Shown: one piece after another, positions 1 through 9,079 of the stretch
Layout of the letters: the number at the start of each line of letters is the position of its first letter
Numbering within the stretch: position 1 is the stretch's first letter
Assembly (NCBI GenBank): GCA_963819785.1
Contig: CAWFXW010000028.1
Span: forward strand, 248,001-312,000
Length of the DNA: 64,000 bases
Direction of reading: 5' to 3'
Source of the DNA: Palsa-504 sp963819785
GTDB taxonomy: Bacteria; Actinomycetota; Actinomycetes; Streptosporangiales; Streptosporangiaceae
Program-made: the position numbers and the translations under genes
The notes under the pieces: generated by a model
What the model saw: the letters and a program-made list of their open reading frames with translations, nothing else
Databases searched by the model: none
Told to the model about the DNA's origin: nothing

Positions 1-1
1 G

Positions 2-805
2 GACGGCCGACAGGTCGTATCCGCTCACCAGGACGGCACCCTGAAGCTCTGGGATGCCGACAGCGGTGCCATCCTGCGCACCCTCACCGGCCCCACGAAG
101 TGGGTCTACGGTTGTGTGTTCAGCCCGGACGGCCGGCGGATCGTATCCGCTCACGAGTACGGCAGCCTGAAGCTCTGGGACGCGCGCAGCGGCGCCGAGC
201 TGGGCATCCTGACCGGCCACGACGGTCCGGTCCACGGTTGCGCCTTCAGCCCGGATGGCCGGCGGATCGTGTCCGCCGGCTACGACGGCACCCTCAGGAT
301 GTGGGACGCGCGCGGCGGTACTGAGCTGGGCACCCTGACCCGTCACACCGGCCAGATGGGTGATTGCGCGTTCAGCCCGGACGCGCGACTGGTCGTCTCG
401 GCCAGTCAAGACCGGACGCTGGAGGTGTGGGACGCCGGCCGTGCGACCCTCATCGCGCACACCGAACTCCCGGCGAACTCGATCTCCGTAGCCTGGCACC
501 CCTGGCGGCCCCGTGTGACGTGCGGGGATATGGCGGGTGCTCTCTACCGGCTCGAGGTCGTGGGGATCGAGTACGGTCCGATCATGGTGACCGCCACCGA
601 GAGCGGGTCCGAGCTTGTCGTCCGCTGCCCGGCCTGCCAGGCCGACCACACCGTTGAGCGGGCCCGGCTCGGCTCAGACCTCGCCTGCCCGGCCGAAGGC
701 TGCGGCCTGAACCTCCGGGTGAGCACCTTCCTGGTGAGCCGTCGTGACGGCCGGTCCCCCGATGACAGCAGCGGACGGTGGCAGACGTGGCGCAAGAACC
801 ACTGA
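2..805 (+). CDS. WD40 repeat protein with C-terminal zinc ribbon (5'-truncated by window edge)
   Basis: The reading frame is open from base 2, so the start lies outside the window. About five beta-propeller blades are visible, each with an FSPDGRR turn and a closing LWD or MWD. A C-terminal segment follows with two Cys pairs (CPAC near 629 and CPAEGC near 690), spaced like a zinc ribbon. The next gene ends with the same blade-plus-zinc-ribbon module, so the two are paralogues. Their frames overlap by 28 bp, which suggests co-transcription. WD40 propellers are protein-interaction scaffolds. In actinobacteria they are often the sensor end of STAND-type signalling proteins, but nothing here shows which partner domain this one carries. 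The missing N-terminus is the informative part. Confidence 0.85.
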   Translation, partial: DGRQVVSAHQDGTLKLWDADSGAILRTLTGPTKWVYGCVFSPDGRRIVSAHEYGSLKLWDARSGAELGILTGHDGPVHGCAFSPDGRRIVSAGYDGTLRMWDARGGTELGTLTRHTGQMGDCAFSPDARLVVSASQDRTLEVWDAGRATLIAHTELPANSISVAWHPWRPRVTCGDMAGALYRLEVVGIEYGPIMVTATESGSELVVRCPACQADHTVERARLGSDLACPAEGCGLNLRVSTFLVSRRDGRSPDDSSGRWQTWRKNH

Positions 806-3195
806 TCCGGGCGGGAATCCTCGCCGCGTACGCGCGGGCGCTGCGCCGGGAAACCCACGTCCTGGCCCGCTCCCCCGACCTGATCTGGCAGCAGCTACAC
901 AACCGGCTTCAGTGGGAAGGCGGCGCGGTGGGAGCGAGGCTTGGCCCGGAGCGGACGCGGCGAAGCCGCCCAGGGGCCGCGCCCTGGATGCGGCTGGCAA
1001 CCCAGCTCCAGGAATCGGAGACGCTTCTTCACTCGCTGACCGGCCACACCAGCGCGGTCTACAGCTGCGCGTTCAGCCCCGACGGCCGCCGGATCGTCTC
1101 CGGCAGCGACGACTGCACGCTCAAGGTGTGGGACGCGGATACCGGCACCGTCCTGCGCACCCTGACCGGCCACACCGGCTTCGGGGGCGAGGAGCAACCA
1201 GGGCTGGTCTACGATTGCGCGTTCAGCCCCGACGGCCGCCGGATCGTCTCCGCCAGTAACGACGGCACCCTCAAGGTGTGGGACGCGGGCACCGGCACCG
1301 TCCTGCGCACCCTGACCGGCCACGGCGGCCCGGTCCGGGGCTGCGCCATCAGCCCGGACGGCCGCCGGATCGTCTCCGCCAGCGACGACACCACGCTCAA
1401 GGTGTGGGACGCGGATACCGGCACCGTCCTGCGCACCCTGACTGGCCACGGCGGCCCGGTCCGGGGCTGCGCAATCAGCCCGGACGGCCACCGGATCATC
1501 TCCGCCAGCGACGACACCACGCTCAAGGTGTGGGACGCGGATACCGGCACCGTCCTGCGCACCCTGACTGGCCACGGCGGCCCCGTCCGGGGCTGCGCCA
1601 TCAGCCCGGACGGCCGCCGGATCATCTCCGGCGGCGAGGACACCCTGCTCAAGGTGTGGGACGCCCGCAGCGGCGAAGAGCTTTATACCCTGTGGGGTGA
1701 GAACGGCGTGGTCCAACATTGCGCGTTCAGCCCAGATGGCCGCTGGATCGTCTCCGCCAATATTGATCAGGGCGTGAAAGTGTGGGACGCGGATAGCGGT
1801 GCCGAGCTGCGCACCCTGACCGGCCACGCCGGCGGGACCACGGGTTGCGCGTTCAGCCCCGACGGCCGCCGGATCGCCTCCGCCAGCTACGACGGCACGC
1901 TGAAGCTGTGGGACCGCGAAGGCGCCACCAAGCAGCCCGACCGCCCCCGCCACACCGATCACGCCGAGGGTCGTGCCTTCAGCCCGGACGGCCGGTTGCC
2001 TGGCTCCGCCGGTGACGACGACACCTTGGAGATCCAGCAGGGGGTCTCGGAACCGGGCACCGCGAGCCACCACACCGAGCCGGTAGTCTGCTGTTCGTTC
2101 AGCCCGGACGGGCACCGGATCGTCTCCGCCAGTAACGACTGCACGCTCAAGGTGTGGGACGCGGATACCGGCACCGTCCTGCGCACCCTGACCGGCCACG
2201 GCGGCCCGGTCCGGGGCTGCGCCATCAGCCCGGACGGCCACCGGATCATCTCCGCCAGCGACGACACCACGCTCAAGGTGTGGGACGCGGATACCGGCAC
2301 CGTCCTGCGCACCCTGACTGGCCACGGCGGCCCGGTCCGGGGCTGCGCCATCAGCCCGGACGGCCGCCGGATCATCTCCGCCAGCGACGACACCACGCTC
2401 AAGGTGTGGGACGCGGATACCGGCACCGTCCTGCGCACCCTGACCGGCCACACCGACCTTTCGAATCACCCGGTGCAGGTCAACTGCTGTGCGTTCCGCC
2501 CTGACGGACGTCAGATCGTGTCGGGGAATGGATACTTCGACGGCTCGCTGATGGTGTGGGACACGGCCAGCGGGGCCGTGGTGCGTCATCTGAGCACCGC
2601 CAGCAGGCTGATGTACAACGCGGTCTGGGATTGCGGGTTCAGTCCGGACGGGCGGACGATCGTGTCCGCCGGCGCTGAGTGCACGCTGACGGTTTGGGAT
2701 GCGGGCACCGGCACTGCCGAGGCCGGCAACCGTGTCCCCGGGTTGCTGTTCCCGGACCTGATGACCGAGACGCCGCAGACCCTGACCGGTCACTCCGGTT
2801 TCGTCCTCGGCTTTGCGTTCAGCCCGGATAACCGCTGGATCGTGTCCGCCAGCGACGATCACACGCTGAGGGTGTGGCAGGTCGGCAGCGGGAGTCTCGT
2901 CGCCCGTATCGAAGTGCCAGGAGGCGTTTCCTGCGTGTCGTGCCACCCCTGGCTGCCGTGGGTGACGTGCGGAGACGTCGGCGGCGATCTCTACCGGATC
3001 GAGGTCGTGGGAATCGACATGGACCCGATCGTGGTGACAGCGACCAGATGCGGGCCAGAACTCGTGGTCCGCTGCCCGGCCTGCCAGACCGAACATCCCG
3101 TTGAGCAGACACAGCTTGGCTGCGATCTCGTTTGCCCGACTGAAGCCTGCGACCTGAACCTCCAGGTCAACCCCTTCGTGCTGACCTGGTTGTGA
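778..3195 (+). CDS. Large WD40 repeat protein, 14-15 blades, C-terminal zinc ribbon
   Basis: 805 residues from a GTG start that overlaps the upstream paralogue by 28 bp. Residues 1-85 form a short non-repeat head with an RRETHVL..DLIWQQLHNRLQW block. I associate this block with linkers that precede WD40 arrays in actinobacterial signalling proteins (recollection, not a search). From about residue 85 there are 14-15 WD40 blades of 42 residues, enough for two seven-bladed propellers. Blade 8 is degenerate. The last 60 residues hold CPAC...CDLVCPTEAC, a probable zinc ribbon shared with the upstream gene. No catalytic or NTPase domain is present, so it probably acts as a scaffold or sensor. Several blades are almost identical in DNA, which indicates recent amplification. 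Confidence 0.9.
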   Translation: MADVAQEPLIRAGILAAYARALRRETHVLARSPDLIWQQLHNRLQWEGGAVGARLGPERTRRSRPGAAPWMRLATQLQESETLLHSLTGHTSAVYSCAFSPDGRRIVSGSDDCTLKVWDADTGTVLRTLTGHTGFGGEEQPGLVYDCAFSPDGRRIVSASNDGTLKVWDAGTGTVLRTLTGHGGPVRGCAISPDGRRIVSASDDTTLKVWDADTGTVLRTLTGHGGPVRGCAISPDGHRIISASDDTTLKVWDADTGTVLRTLTGHGGPVRGCAISPDGRRIISGGEDTLLKVWDARSGEELYTLWGENGVVQHCAFSPDGRWIVSANIDQGVKVWDADSGAELRTLTGHAGGTTGCAFSPDGRRIASASYDGTLKLWDREGATKQPDRPRHTDHAEGRAFSPDGRLPGSAGDDDTLEIQQGVSEPGTASHHTEPVVCCSFSPDGHRIVSASNDCTLKVWDADTGTVLRTLTGHGGPVRGCAISPDGHRIISASDDTTLKVWDADTGTVLRTLTGHGGPVRGCAISPDGRRIISASDDTTLKVWDADTGTVLRTLTGHTDLSNHPVQVNCCAFRPDGRQIVSGNGYFDGSLMVWDTASGAVVRHLSTASRLMYNAVWDCGFSPDGRTIVSAGAECTLTVWDAGTGTAEAGNRVPGLLFPDLMTETPQTLTGHSGFVLGFAFSPDNRWIVSASDDHTLRVWQVGSGSLVARIEVPGGVSCVSCHPWLPWVTCGDVGGDLYRIEVVGIDMDPIVVTATRCGPELVVRCPACQTEHPVEQTQLGCDLVCPTEACDLNLQVNPFVLTWL
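1312..2439 (+). repeat. 126-bp WD40 blade repeats, four near-identical copies
   Basis: Units of exactly 126 bp (42 codons) lie at 1312-1437, 1438-1563, 2188-2313 and 2314-2439. They differ by only a few bases, including at synonymous sites. A fifth, diverging copy begins at 1564. The two pairs are separated by about 620 bp of older, divergent blades. Such identity implies recent block duplication or gene conversion within the gene. It is also a place where short-read assemblies can collapse or expand. Confidence 0.9.
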
Positions 3196-3256
3196 CCGTC
3201 CATCTGTCGGCGGCGCGCATCGCTCCAGTCGCCGGTTTCGCTGGGATGATGGCGGG

Positions 3257-4478
3257 ATGACCTTGACGGCGGACTTCGCGGCTATCCCCGGCAGCCGGCA
3301 TGCCGCGGAGATCGAGCGGCTGTGCGATGCCATGGAGGCGGCCGACAAGGCGGGCTGCTACTCGCGGCTGACAGTCGAGCGGCCCTGGTCAGCCGACAAT
3401 CCCGTGCTCGAGGGTGAGTTCGCCGCGCCCGGGGCCATCCGCTGGTACCTGGAGCGCGAGCTGGGCCGGCTCGCCGCCAGCGGGGCCCGGATCTCGGTCT
3501 GCCCCGGCCGCGAGGCGCTTGATCTGCATGATCCCGAACTCGGGTCGGCCGTCGACGAGACCCGCTGGGACCTGCGGCGCAAGAAGCTGTTCCTGTTCGC
3601 GCCCGAGCGGATGGCCCTGTCGATCGACCGGCTGCGGCACTACACCGGGACTGAGCCGGAGATGTTCCAGCGGTACGTGCTGCTGACCAACTACGCCTGG
3701 CACGTCGAGGAATTCCGCGCTGCCCTGCCGGACTGCACCGGCCCCGATTCCGACAGCCGCCAGATGCCCGCCTGGCACCACGCGCTCCCCGGCCGCACCG
3801 GCGTGACCATGGTCAACATCGGCGTCGGCCCGTCCAACGCCAAGACGATCACCGACCACCTCGCCGTGCTCCGCCCCGACCTGGTCCTGATGATCGGGCA
3901 CTGCGCCGGCCTGCGCAACCACCAGGAGATCGGAGACCTGGTGCTGGCGACCGCCTACATGCGCGATGACCGTGTCCTGGACGACATGCTGCCGTTGAGC
4001 GTGCCGGTCGTCTCCAACCACACGCTGAACACGCTGCTGCTCAGCGAGCTGACCAGCCGCGGCCTGCGGAGCAGGATGGGCATCGTCTTCACCACCGCGA
4101 ACCGGAACTGGGAGCTGCATCTGGCCACGGTGCGAGGACCGGCTGCGGGTATCTCGCGCCCTGGCCGTAGACATGGAATCCGCGACCGTGGCCGCGAACG
4201 GATTCCGCTACCGGATCCCGACCGCCACTTTGCTCGCGGTCAGCGACAAACCCCTGCATGCCCGCCCCAAGCTCAGCGCGGACGCCCAGGGGTTCTACAC
4301 CGCCAGCCGCCGCCAGCACGTCGAGATCGCCATCGCCGTGGCCGAGAGGGTCAGGCAGCTGTACCCCGGCGGCCTGCCCACCGCCGACCTCCGCTCACCC
4401 GACGAGCCGCTGCTCGGCATCACCGGCCCCGAAGCCACCCCCGGCACCGCCTGGGCAGCACCGCGCCGCCCGAGCTAA
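3257..4478 (+). pseudogene. amn: AMP nucleosidase, frameshifted
   Basis: The product matches AMP nucleosidase, which hydrolyses AMP to adenine and ribose 5-phosphate. Family hallmarks are LRHYTGT, QMPAWH, the long block VNIGVGPSNAKTI.DHLAVLRPD, IGHCAGLR, DDRVLD and NRNWEL in the first frame, then AVDMESATVAANG and VSDKPLH in the next frame. The split falls at about 4131-4136. Inserting one base in the gtgcgagg stretch joins the frames as VREDRLRVSRALAVDMESA, so this is a single-base deletion or sequencing error. Start ATG 3257. The repaired protein is about 407 residues, shorter than the E. coli enzyme (484) because the N-terminal domain is smaller. It lies 61 bp downstream of the WD40 gene on the same strand. 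Confidence 0.88.
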
Positions 4479-4597
4479 CCGCAGCACATCAACGCCCGTA
4501 ACAGGATGATCTGGCATCCTCACAACCACGCTGCCAAAATGTCATCCACCGCGCGGAATCGGCAGGGATGGCACGGGCGGGTTCTGCTGAGCAGACG

Positions 4598-4891
4598 TCA
4601 GAACTGGTACTGCACCGCGGCTCGCTGAGCGGTTATCGGCCGGATGAACCTCGCGATGATCTCCCGGTGCTCCGGGTTGTCCCGGTAGACCTGGAGCCCT
4701 TCGAGGTCGTCGAAGTCGGCCACCACGGCGAACTCGTAGTTGCCATCGGCCAGGCCGAGGTCGGGTCCGACCTGGTAGGCGCGCAGTACCGGCAGCAACC
4801 CGGGCAGCCGTCCAAGCTCGGCAGCCACCTGCTGCTTTTGCGCGTCGGTCGCCTCAGCAGTCCAGCGGAACATCACCACATGCCTGATCAT
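4598..4891 (-). CDS. Dabb family (stress-responsive alpha/beta barrel) protein
   Basis: 97 residues beginning MIRHVVMFRW, followed by a helix and the YEFAVVADFDDLEGLQVYRDNPEH segment that is diagnostic of the small dimeric ferredoxin-like Dabb fold. Family members are found in stress responses and some polyketide pathways, but most have no known substrate. Full length for the family. It lies between the broken amn gene and a divergently read acetyltransferase. No partner gene suggests a specific reaction. Confidence 0.85.
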   Translation of the reverse strand: MIRHVVMFRWTAEATDAQKQQVAAELGRLPGLLPVLRAYQVGPDLGLADGNYEFAVVADFDDLEGLQVYRDNPEHREIIARFIRPITAQRAAVQYQF

Positions 4892-4983
4892 GGGCCGACG
4901 CTATCAACCACGACGAGCATCCAGGCTGAGTCCGGTGAGCCGGGTTGATAACCGGGCGGGCTTGTCGTCAGATGGATACTGTC

Positions 4984-5544
4984 ATGCGGGTCTTCCTGGA
5001 AACCGAGCGGCTGGTGCTGCGCCGCTTCACCATGGCCGATGTCGACAACCTGACTGACCTGGACGCTGATCCCGAGGTCATGCGTTTCGTCAACGGCGGC
5101 GTACCGACGCCTCGCGACGAGATCGAGAAGGACTTCCTGCCCGCGTTCCTCGGCTACTACCAGCGTTTTGCGGAGTACGGGTTCTGGGCGGCGATCGAGA
5201 AATCCACCGGGGATTTCCTGGGCTGGTTTCACTTCCGGCCGCGGCAGGGAAGCCCCCCGGACCAGGCCGAGCTCGGCTACCGGCTCCGCAAGTCAGCCTG
5301 GGGCAAGGGCCATGCCACCGAAGGATCGCGCGCGCTGATCCGCAAGGGCTTCACCGAGTTCAGCGTTCAGCGGGTGACCGCCGAAGCCGCGGCCGCGAAC
5401 ACGGCTTCCCGGCGCGTGATGGAGAAAGCAGGCCTGACGCTGGTGCGGACCTTCCGTCAGCCCTGGCCTGACTTCCCGGGCGGCCCTGAGCTGGAGGGCG
5501 TCGAGTATGCCCTCCGCAAAGCCGACTGGGAGCCACCGGGGTGA
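4984..5544 (+). CDS. GNAT family N-acetyltransferase
   Basis: About 186 residues in the RimJ/RimL-like GNAT class: ETERLVLRRFTMADVDNL at the start, LGWFHFRPR, ELGYRLRKSAWGKGHATEGSRAL (the acetyl-CoA pyrophosphate loop), and AANTASRRVMEKAGL near the end. It should transfer an acetyl group from acetyl-CoA to a protein N-terminus or small amine; the acceptor is unknown. I chose ATG 4984 because homology begins at once. ATG 4972 and TTG 4945 are in-frame alternatives. It is convergent with the AraC-type gene 10 bp downstream. Confidence 0.87.
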   Translation: MRVFLETERLVLRRFTMADVDNLTDLDADPEVMRFVNGGVPTPRDEIEKDFLPAFLGYYQRFAEYGFWAAIEKSTGDFLGWFHFRPRQGSPPDQAELGYRLRKSAWGKGHATEGSRALIRKGFTEFSVQRVTAEAAAANTASRRVMEKAGLTLVRTFRQPWPDFPGGPELEGVEYALRKADWEPPG

Positions 5545-5554
5545 CCTGCTGGGC

Positions 5555-6499
5555 TCAGCCGCGGAAGGCGGTGCGGTAGGCCGTCGGGCTGACGCCGACG
5601 GTTTGGTGGAAATGCCGGCGCAGGGTGGTGGCGGTGCCCATGCCGCATCGCGCGGCGATCTGCTCGACTGAGGCTTCGGTGCGTTCGAGCAGGTCCTGGG
5701 CGCGGGTGAGGCGCTGCTGGTGCAGCCAGCCGAGCGGGGTGAGCCCGGTTTCCGCGTGCATCCGGCGGGTGAGCTGGCGAGTGCTGAGCCCGGACTGGCG
5801 GGCCAGGTCCTGGACGGTGAGGGGCTGGTCGAGGTGGGCTCGGGCCCAGTCCAGAGCGGCCGCGAGCCGGTCGGTCACCCGCGGGTCGGGCGGCGGGGCG
5901 ATGAACTGGGCCTGCCCGCCGGGACGATGGGAGGGCACCACGAGGCGCCTGGCTAGCCCGTTGGCGGCGGAGGCGCCGTGGTCGCGATAGACGAGGTGCA
6001 GGCAGAGGTCGAGCGCCGCGGTCTTCCCGGCCGAGGTGAGCACCTGCCCGTCATCGACATAGAGCACGTCGGCGCGGACGTCAACGCGGGGATGGAGCCG
6101 GGCGAGCTGCGCGGCGTGCATCCAGTGCGTGGCCGCCATGCGCCCGTCGAGCAGCCCCGCGCCGGCCAGGACGAACGCCCCGGTGCACAGGGCGGCGATC
6201 CGCGCGCCCGCGTCGTAGGCCGCGCGGAGGGCGGCCGACAGGGCCGGGTCGGGCTGCCGGTCCAGATCGCTGGTGGACGGGATCACGACGGTTCCGACTT
6301 TGGCCAGTTCCTCGTATCCGGCCGCCGCGAACCCGGGCAGCCATGGGGACGGTGATCCGTCCGGGGTGCAGGCGAGGAGGTCATACCACTGGCCCGCCGG
6401 GGACAGATCGGAGCGGTCGACGCCGAAGACCTCGGCTGCGATCGCCGTCTCGTAGAGCATCGCGTCCTCATGCAGGACGAGCCCTACCGTCCGGTTCAT
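5555..6499 (-). CDS. GlxA-type transcriptional regulator (DJ-1/PfpI domain + AraC HTH)
   Basis: 314 residues from ATG 6499. The N-terminal ~170 residues form a DJ-1/PfpI-like domain (AAEVFGVDRSDL, ALCTGAFVLAGAGLLDGRMAATHW, VLTSAGKTAALDLCLHLV). The C-terminal ~100 are a double AraC helix-turn-helix (LARQSGLSTRQLTRRMHAETG, QIAARCGMGTATTLRRHFHQTVGVSPTAYR). The Cys at the nucleophile elbow (ALCTGAF) is kept. It is divergent from the dehydrogenase-like gene at 6572 with a 72-bp shared promoter region, the usual arrangement for local control. The effector is unknown. Confidence 0.9.
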   Translation of the reverse strand: MNRTVGLVLHEDAMLYETAIAAEVFGVDRSDLSPAGQWYDLLACTPDGSPSPWLPGFAAAGYEELAKVGTVVIPSTSDLDRQPDPALSAALRAAYDAGARIAALCTGAFVLAGAGLLDGRMAATHWMHAAQLARLHPRVDVRADVLYVDDGQVLTSAGKTAALDLCLHLVYRDHGASAANGLARRLVVPSHRPGGQAQFIAPPPDPRVTDRLAAALDWARAHLDQPLTVQDLARQSGLSTRQLTRRMHAETGLTPLGWLHQQRLTRAQDLLERTEASVEQIAARCGMGTATTLRRHFHQTVGVSPTAYRTAFRG

Positions 6500-6571
6500 G
6501 TCCCGAATTGTACGCATGACGTCAGATCGGCCACTCACGCCAGGCCGCGCGGCCTTGATGAGATAACGGTC

Positions 6572-7600
6572 ATGCAGACAAACGTGCTGGTCTACGGCGC
6601 CTACGGGCACACCGGGCGATTCGTCGTCGCCGAACTGCTGGGCCAGGGGCTGACGCCCATCCTGTCGGGACGCAACCCGGCCAAGCTCTGTACCATGGCC
6701 CGGCAGTTCCCCGGCTTGCCGGTCCGGCCCGCGGCCGTGGAGGACAGCGGCTCGCTAGCGGATGCCGCCCGCGGTACCGCGCTGGTGGTGAACTGCGCTG
6801 GCCCGTTCACCGATACCGCGGTCCCGGTGGCGGCGGCCGCGGTGCGCGCCGGAGCGCACTACCTGGACGTCACCGCCGAGCAGGCGGCGGTCCAGATGGT
6901 GTACCGCGCTCACCAGGAGCCGGGCAAGCGCGCCGATGTCGCGGTCATCCCGGCGATGGCCTTCTACGGAGGGCTCGCCGACCTGCTCGCTACCACCGCG
7001 GCGGCCGGCTGGGACATCGTCGACACGATCACCGTTGCCTACGGCCTTGACCGGTGGTGGCCGACCGAGGGCACCAGGAACACAGGCCGGCGAAACACCG
7101 CGGCCCGCCTCGTCGTCGACCGCGGCTGCCTCGTCCCCGCTCCCAGCCCGGCGCCGCTCCGCGACTGGGACTTTCCGGGGCCGCTGCACCGCCAGAGGGT
7201 GGCCGGCAACCCGTTCGCCGAGATCCTCACCATGACCCACCATCTGGCCGCGTCCGCAATCAGTACCTACCTGACGACCGCCGCCCTGCAGGACATCCGC
7301 GACCCCGCAACGCCCGCCCCCCGGGCCGTCGATCAGGCCGGCCGCTCGGCGCAGCGGTTCATCGTCGACGTCATCGTCCGCCGCGGCGAGCAGGAACGCC
7401 GGATCTCCGCCGCCGGACGCGACATCTACGCCGTCACCGCACCACTGGTCGCCGAAGCAGCCAGGCGGCTCATCGACGGCCGGGTGAAGGTGCGCGGTCC
7501 CGCGGCACCCGGAGAAGCCTTCGACGCCGCGGACTTCCTGGACGCGCTGATCCCGGACCACCTGACCATCCACCGAGAAGGTCCCTATCCACGATCCTGA
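6572..7600 (+). CDS. Saccharopine dehydrogenase-like NAD(P)-binding oxidoreductase
   Basis: 342 residues from ATG 6572. The N-terminal Rossmann fold opens NVLVYGAYGHTGRFVVAELL, followed by LVVNCAGPF and AGAHYLDVTAEQ, typical of saccharopine-dehydrogenase-like and trans-acting enoyl reductase proteins. These act on NAD(P)H-dependent reductions of carbonyl or enoyl groups; the substrate cannot be read from sequence. It is divergent from the GlxA-type regulator, which probably controls it. Confidence 0.83.
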   Translation: MQTNVLVYGAYGHTGRFVVAELLGQGLTPILSGRNPAKLCTMARQFPGLPVRPAAVEDSGSLADAARGTALVVNCAGPFTDTAVPVAAAAVRAGAHYLDVTAEQAAVQMVYRAHQEPGKRADVAVIPAMAFYGGLADLLATTAAAGWDIVDTITVAYGLDRWWPTEGTRNTGRRNTAARLVVDRGCLVPAPSPAPLRDWDFPGPLHRQRVAGNPFAEILTMTHHLAASAISTYLTTAALQDIRDPATPAPRAVDQAGRSAQRFIVDVIVRRGEQERRISAAGRDIYAVTAPLVAEAARRLIDGRVKVRGPAAPGEAFDAADFLDALIPDHLTIHREGPYPRS

Positions 7601-7671
7601 GCGAGCCGTCCCTCGCGGAACCGGGGGGCGATAGGTGGCATTCAAGGGGCGTGAGTAGCTACCCCAGCGCC

Positions 7672-9079
7672 ATGTCCGTGCTGAGCGTGTTCGTCCGGGC
7701 GTTCCAGACGCCTGACCTGCGCAAGAAGCTGTTGTTCACCGGGGCCATGATCGCCTTGTTCCGGTCCGGCGCGAACCTGCCCGCGCCGGGCATCTCCGAA
7801 CAGAACGTCAGCTACTGCTCGCACTTGGCGAGTTCGGGCGGGGTTTTCGCCGTCCTGAACCTGCTGAGCGGCAACTCGCTGCTGCACCTGACCGTGTTCG
7901 CGATCGGCATCCTGCCCTACATCACGGCCACCATCATCGTGCAGATGCTCACCCAGGTCATCCCGCGGCTGGAGACGCTGCGCAAACAGGGCCAGGCCGG
8001 CCAGGCGAAGATCACCCAGTACACCCGGTACGTCTCGGTGGGGCTGGGCCTGGTCTACGCGGTGACGTACGTGCAGGCGGCCAGGACGGGCGCGGCGTTC
8101 CCGGGCAGCGGCTGCGGCCCGTCGTTTCACCCCCTGATCCCCCACCCGACTCCGCTCACCATCGGGACCATGGTGATCACGATGGTGTCGGGCACCGCGG
8201 TGATCATGTGGATGGGCGAGCTGATCACCGACCGCGGCGTCGGCAACGGCATGTCCGTGCTGATGTTCACCAGCATCGTGGCCGTCATCCCCGGCGAGAT
8301 CGAGCAGATCTACATCGTCAAGCGGTTCTTCTACGCCGCCACGGCGGTGCTGGTGATCATCGCGGTGGCCACGCTCATCGTCCTCATCGAGCAGGGGCAG
8401 CGCCGCATCCCGGTCCAGTACGCCAAGCGGATCAGCGGCCGGCGCGCCAGTTCAGATGGACACGGCGGCGGGGCGTCCACGTTCATCCCGGTGAAGGTGA
8501 ACCAGGCGGGCGTGGTCCCGGTCATCTTCGCCTCCTCGCTGCTGGCCATGCCGCAGCTCGCCGTGTCGATGTTCGGCAATCAGCGCCGGCCCGCAGGGCT
8601 GGGTGGCCTGGATCGACCGCAACCTCGACGCCGCCCAGCTCGTCCCGCCCTACCTCTACTTCGGTGTGTTCTTCGGCTTGATCCTCGGGTTCACGTTCTT
8701 CTACGTTTCCGTCACGTTCAACCCGGACGAGCTCTCGGACAACATCAGGAGGTACGGCGGCTTCGTGCCCGGCATCCGGCCGGGTGCGCCCACCTCCGCC
8801 CACCTGCGGTCCGTGCTCAGCCGGCTCACCGCGCCGGGCTCGGTGTACCTGGCCCTGGTCGCGATGTTCCCGCTGATCGCGCTGGACAAGATCGGGCTCG
8901 GCCAGGACCTGCAGCTCAGCGGGGTCAGCCTGCTGATCATGGTCAGCGTCGGGCTGGACACCGTCAAGCAGATCCAGAGCCAGCTCGAGCAGCACTCCTA
9001 CCAGGGGTTCCTGCACGGGCGAATAATCCGCTGGAACCTAACACCGCGGTCCGGCATTAAAGATGCCGTGAGAGGATGA
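7672..9079 (+). CDS. secY: SecY-like protein translocase subunit, frameshifted (likely extra secY copy)
   Basis: Preprotein translocase channel subunit, an inner-membrane protein with about ten helices. The first frame carries TPDLRKKLLFT, NLLSGNSL, FAIGILPYITATIIVQML, VIPRLETLRKQG, the RGVGNGMS loop and the FIPVKVNQAGVVPVIFASSLL segment. At about 8585 the frame must move by one base to continue as GPQGWVAWIDRNL, DELSDNIRRYGGFVPGIRPG and TVKQIQSQL. No ribosomal-protein genes, adk or map are adjacent, so this is not the usual housekeeping locus and is probably a second copy. Start ATG 7672. The stop overlaps the sigma-factor ATG (ATGA), so the two may be translationally coupled. Confidence 0.85.

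Noticed and set aside
895..3348. Very long minus-strand open frame opposite the WD40 gene
   Set aside because: It mirrors the repetitive WD40 coding sequence, its product is a low-complexity Gly/Ala/Asp/Val repeat, and there is no independent homology. It is a shadow of the real plus-strand gene.
8560..8620. Programmed frameshift in the secY paralogue
   Set aside because: No slippery heptamer or downstream stem typical of programmed shifting is evident, and similar one-base slips occur in many unrelated genes of the window.
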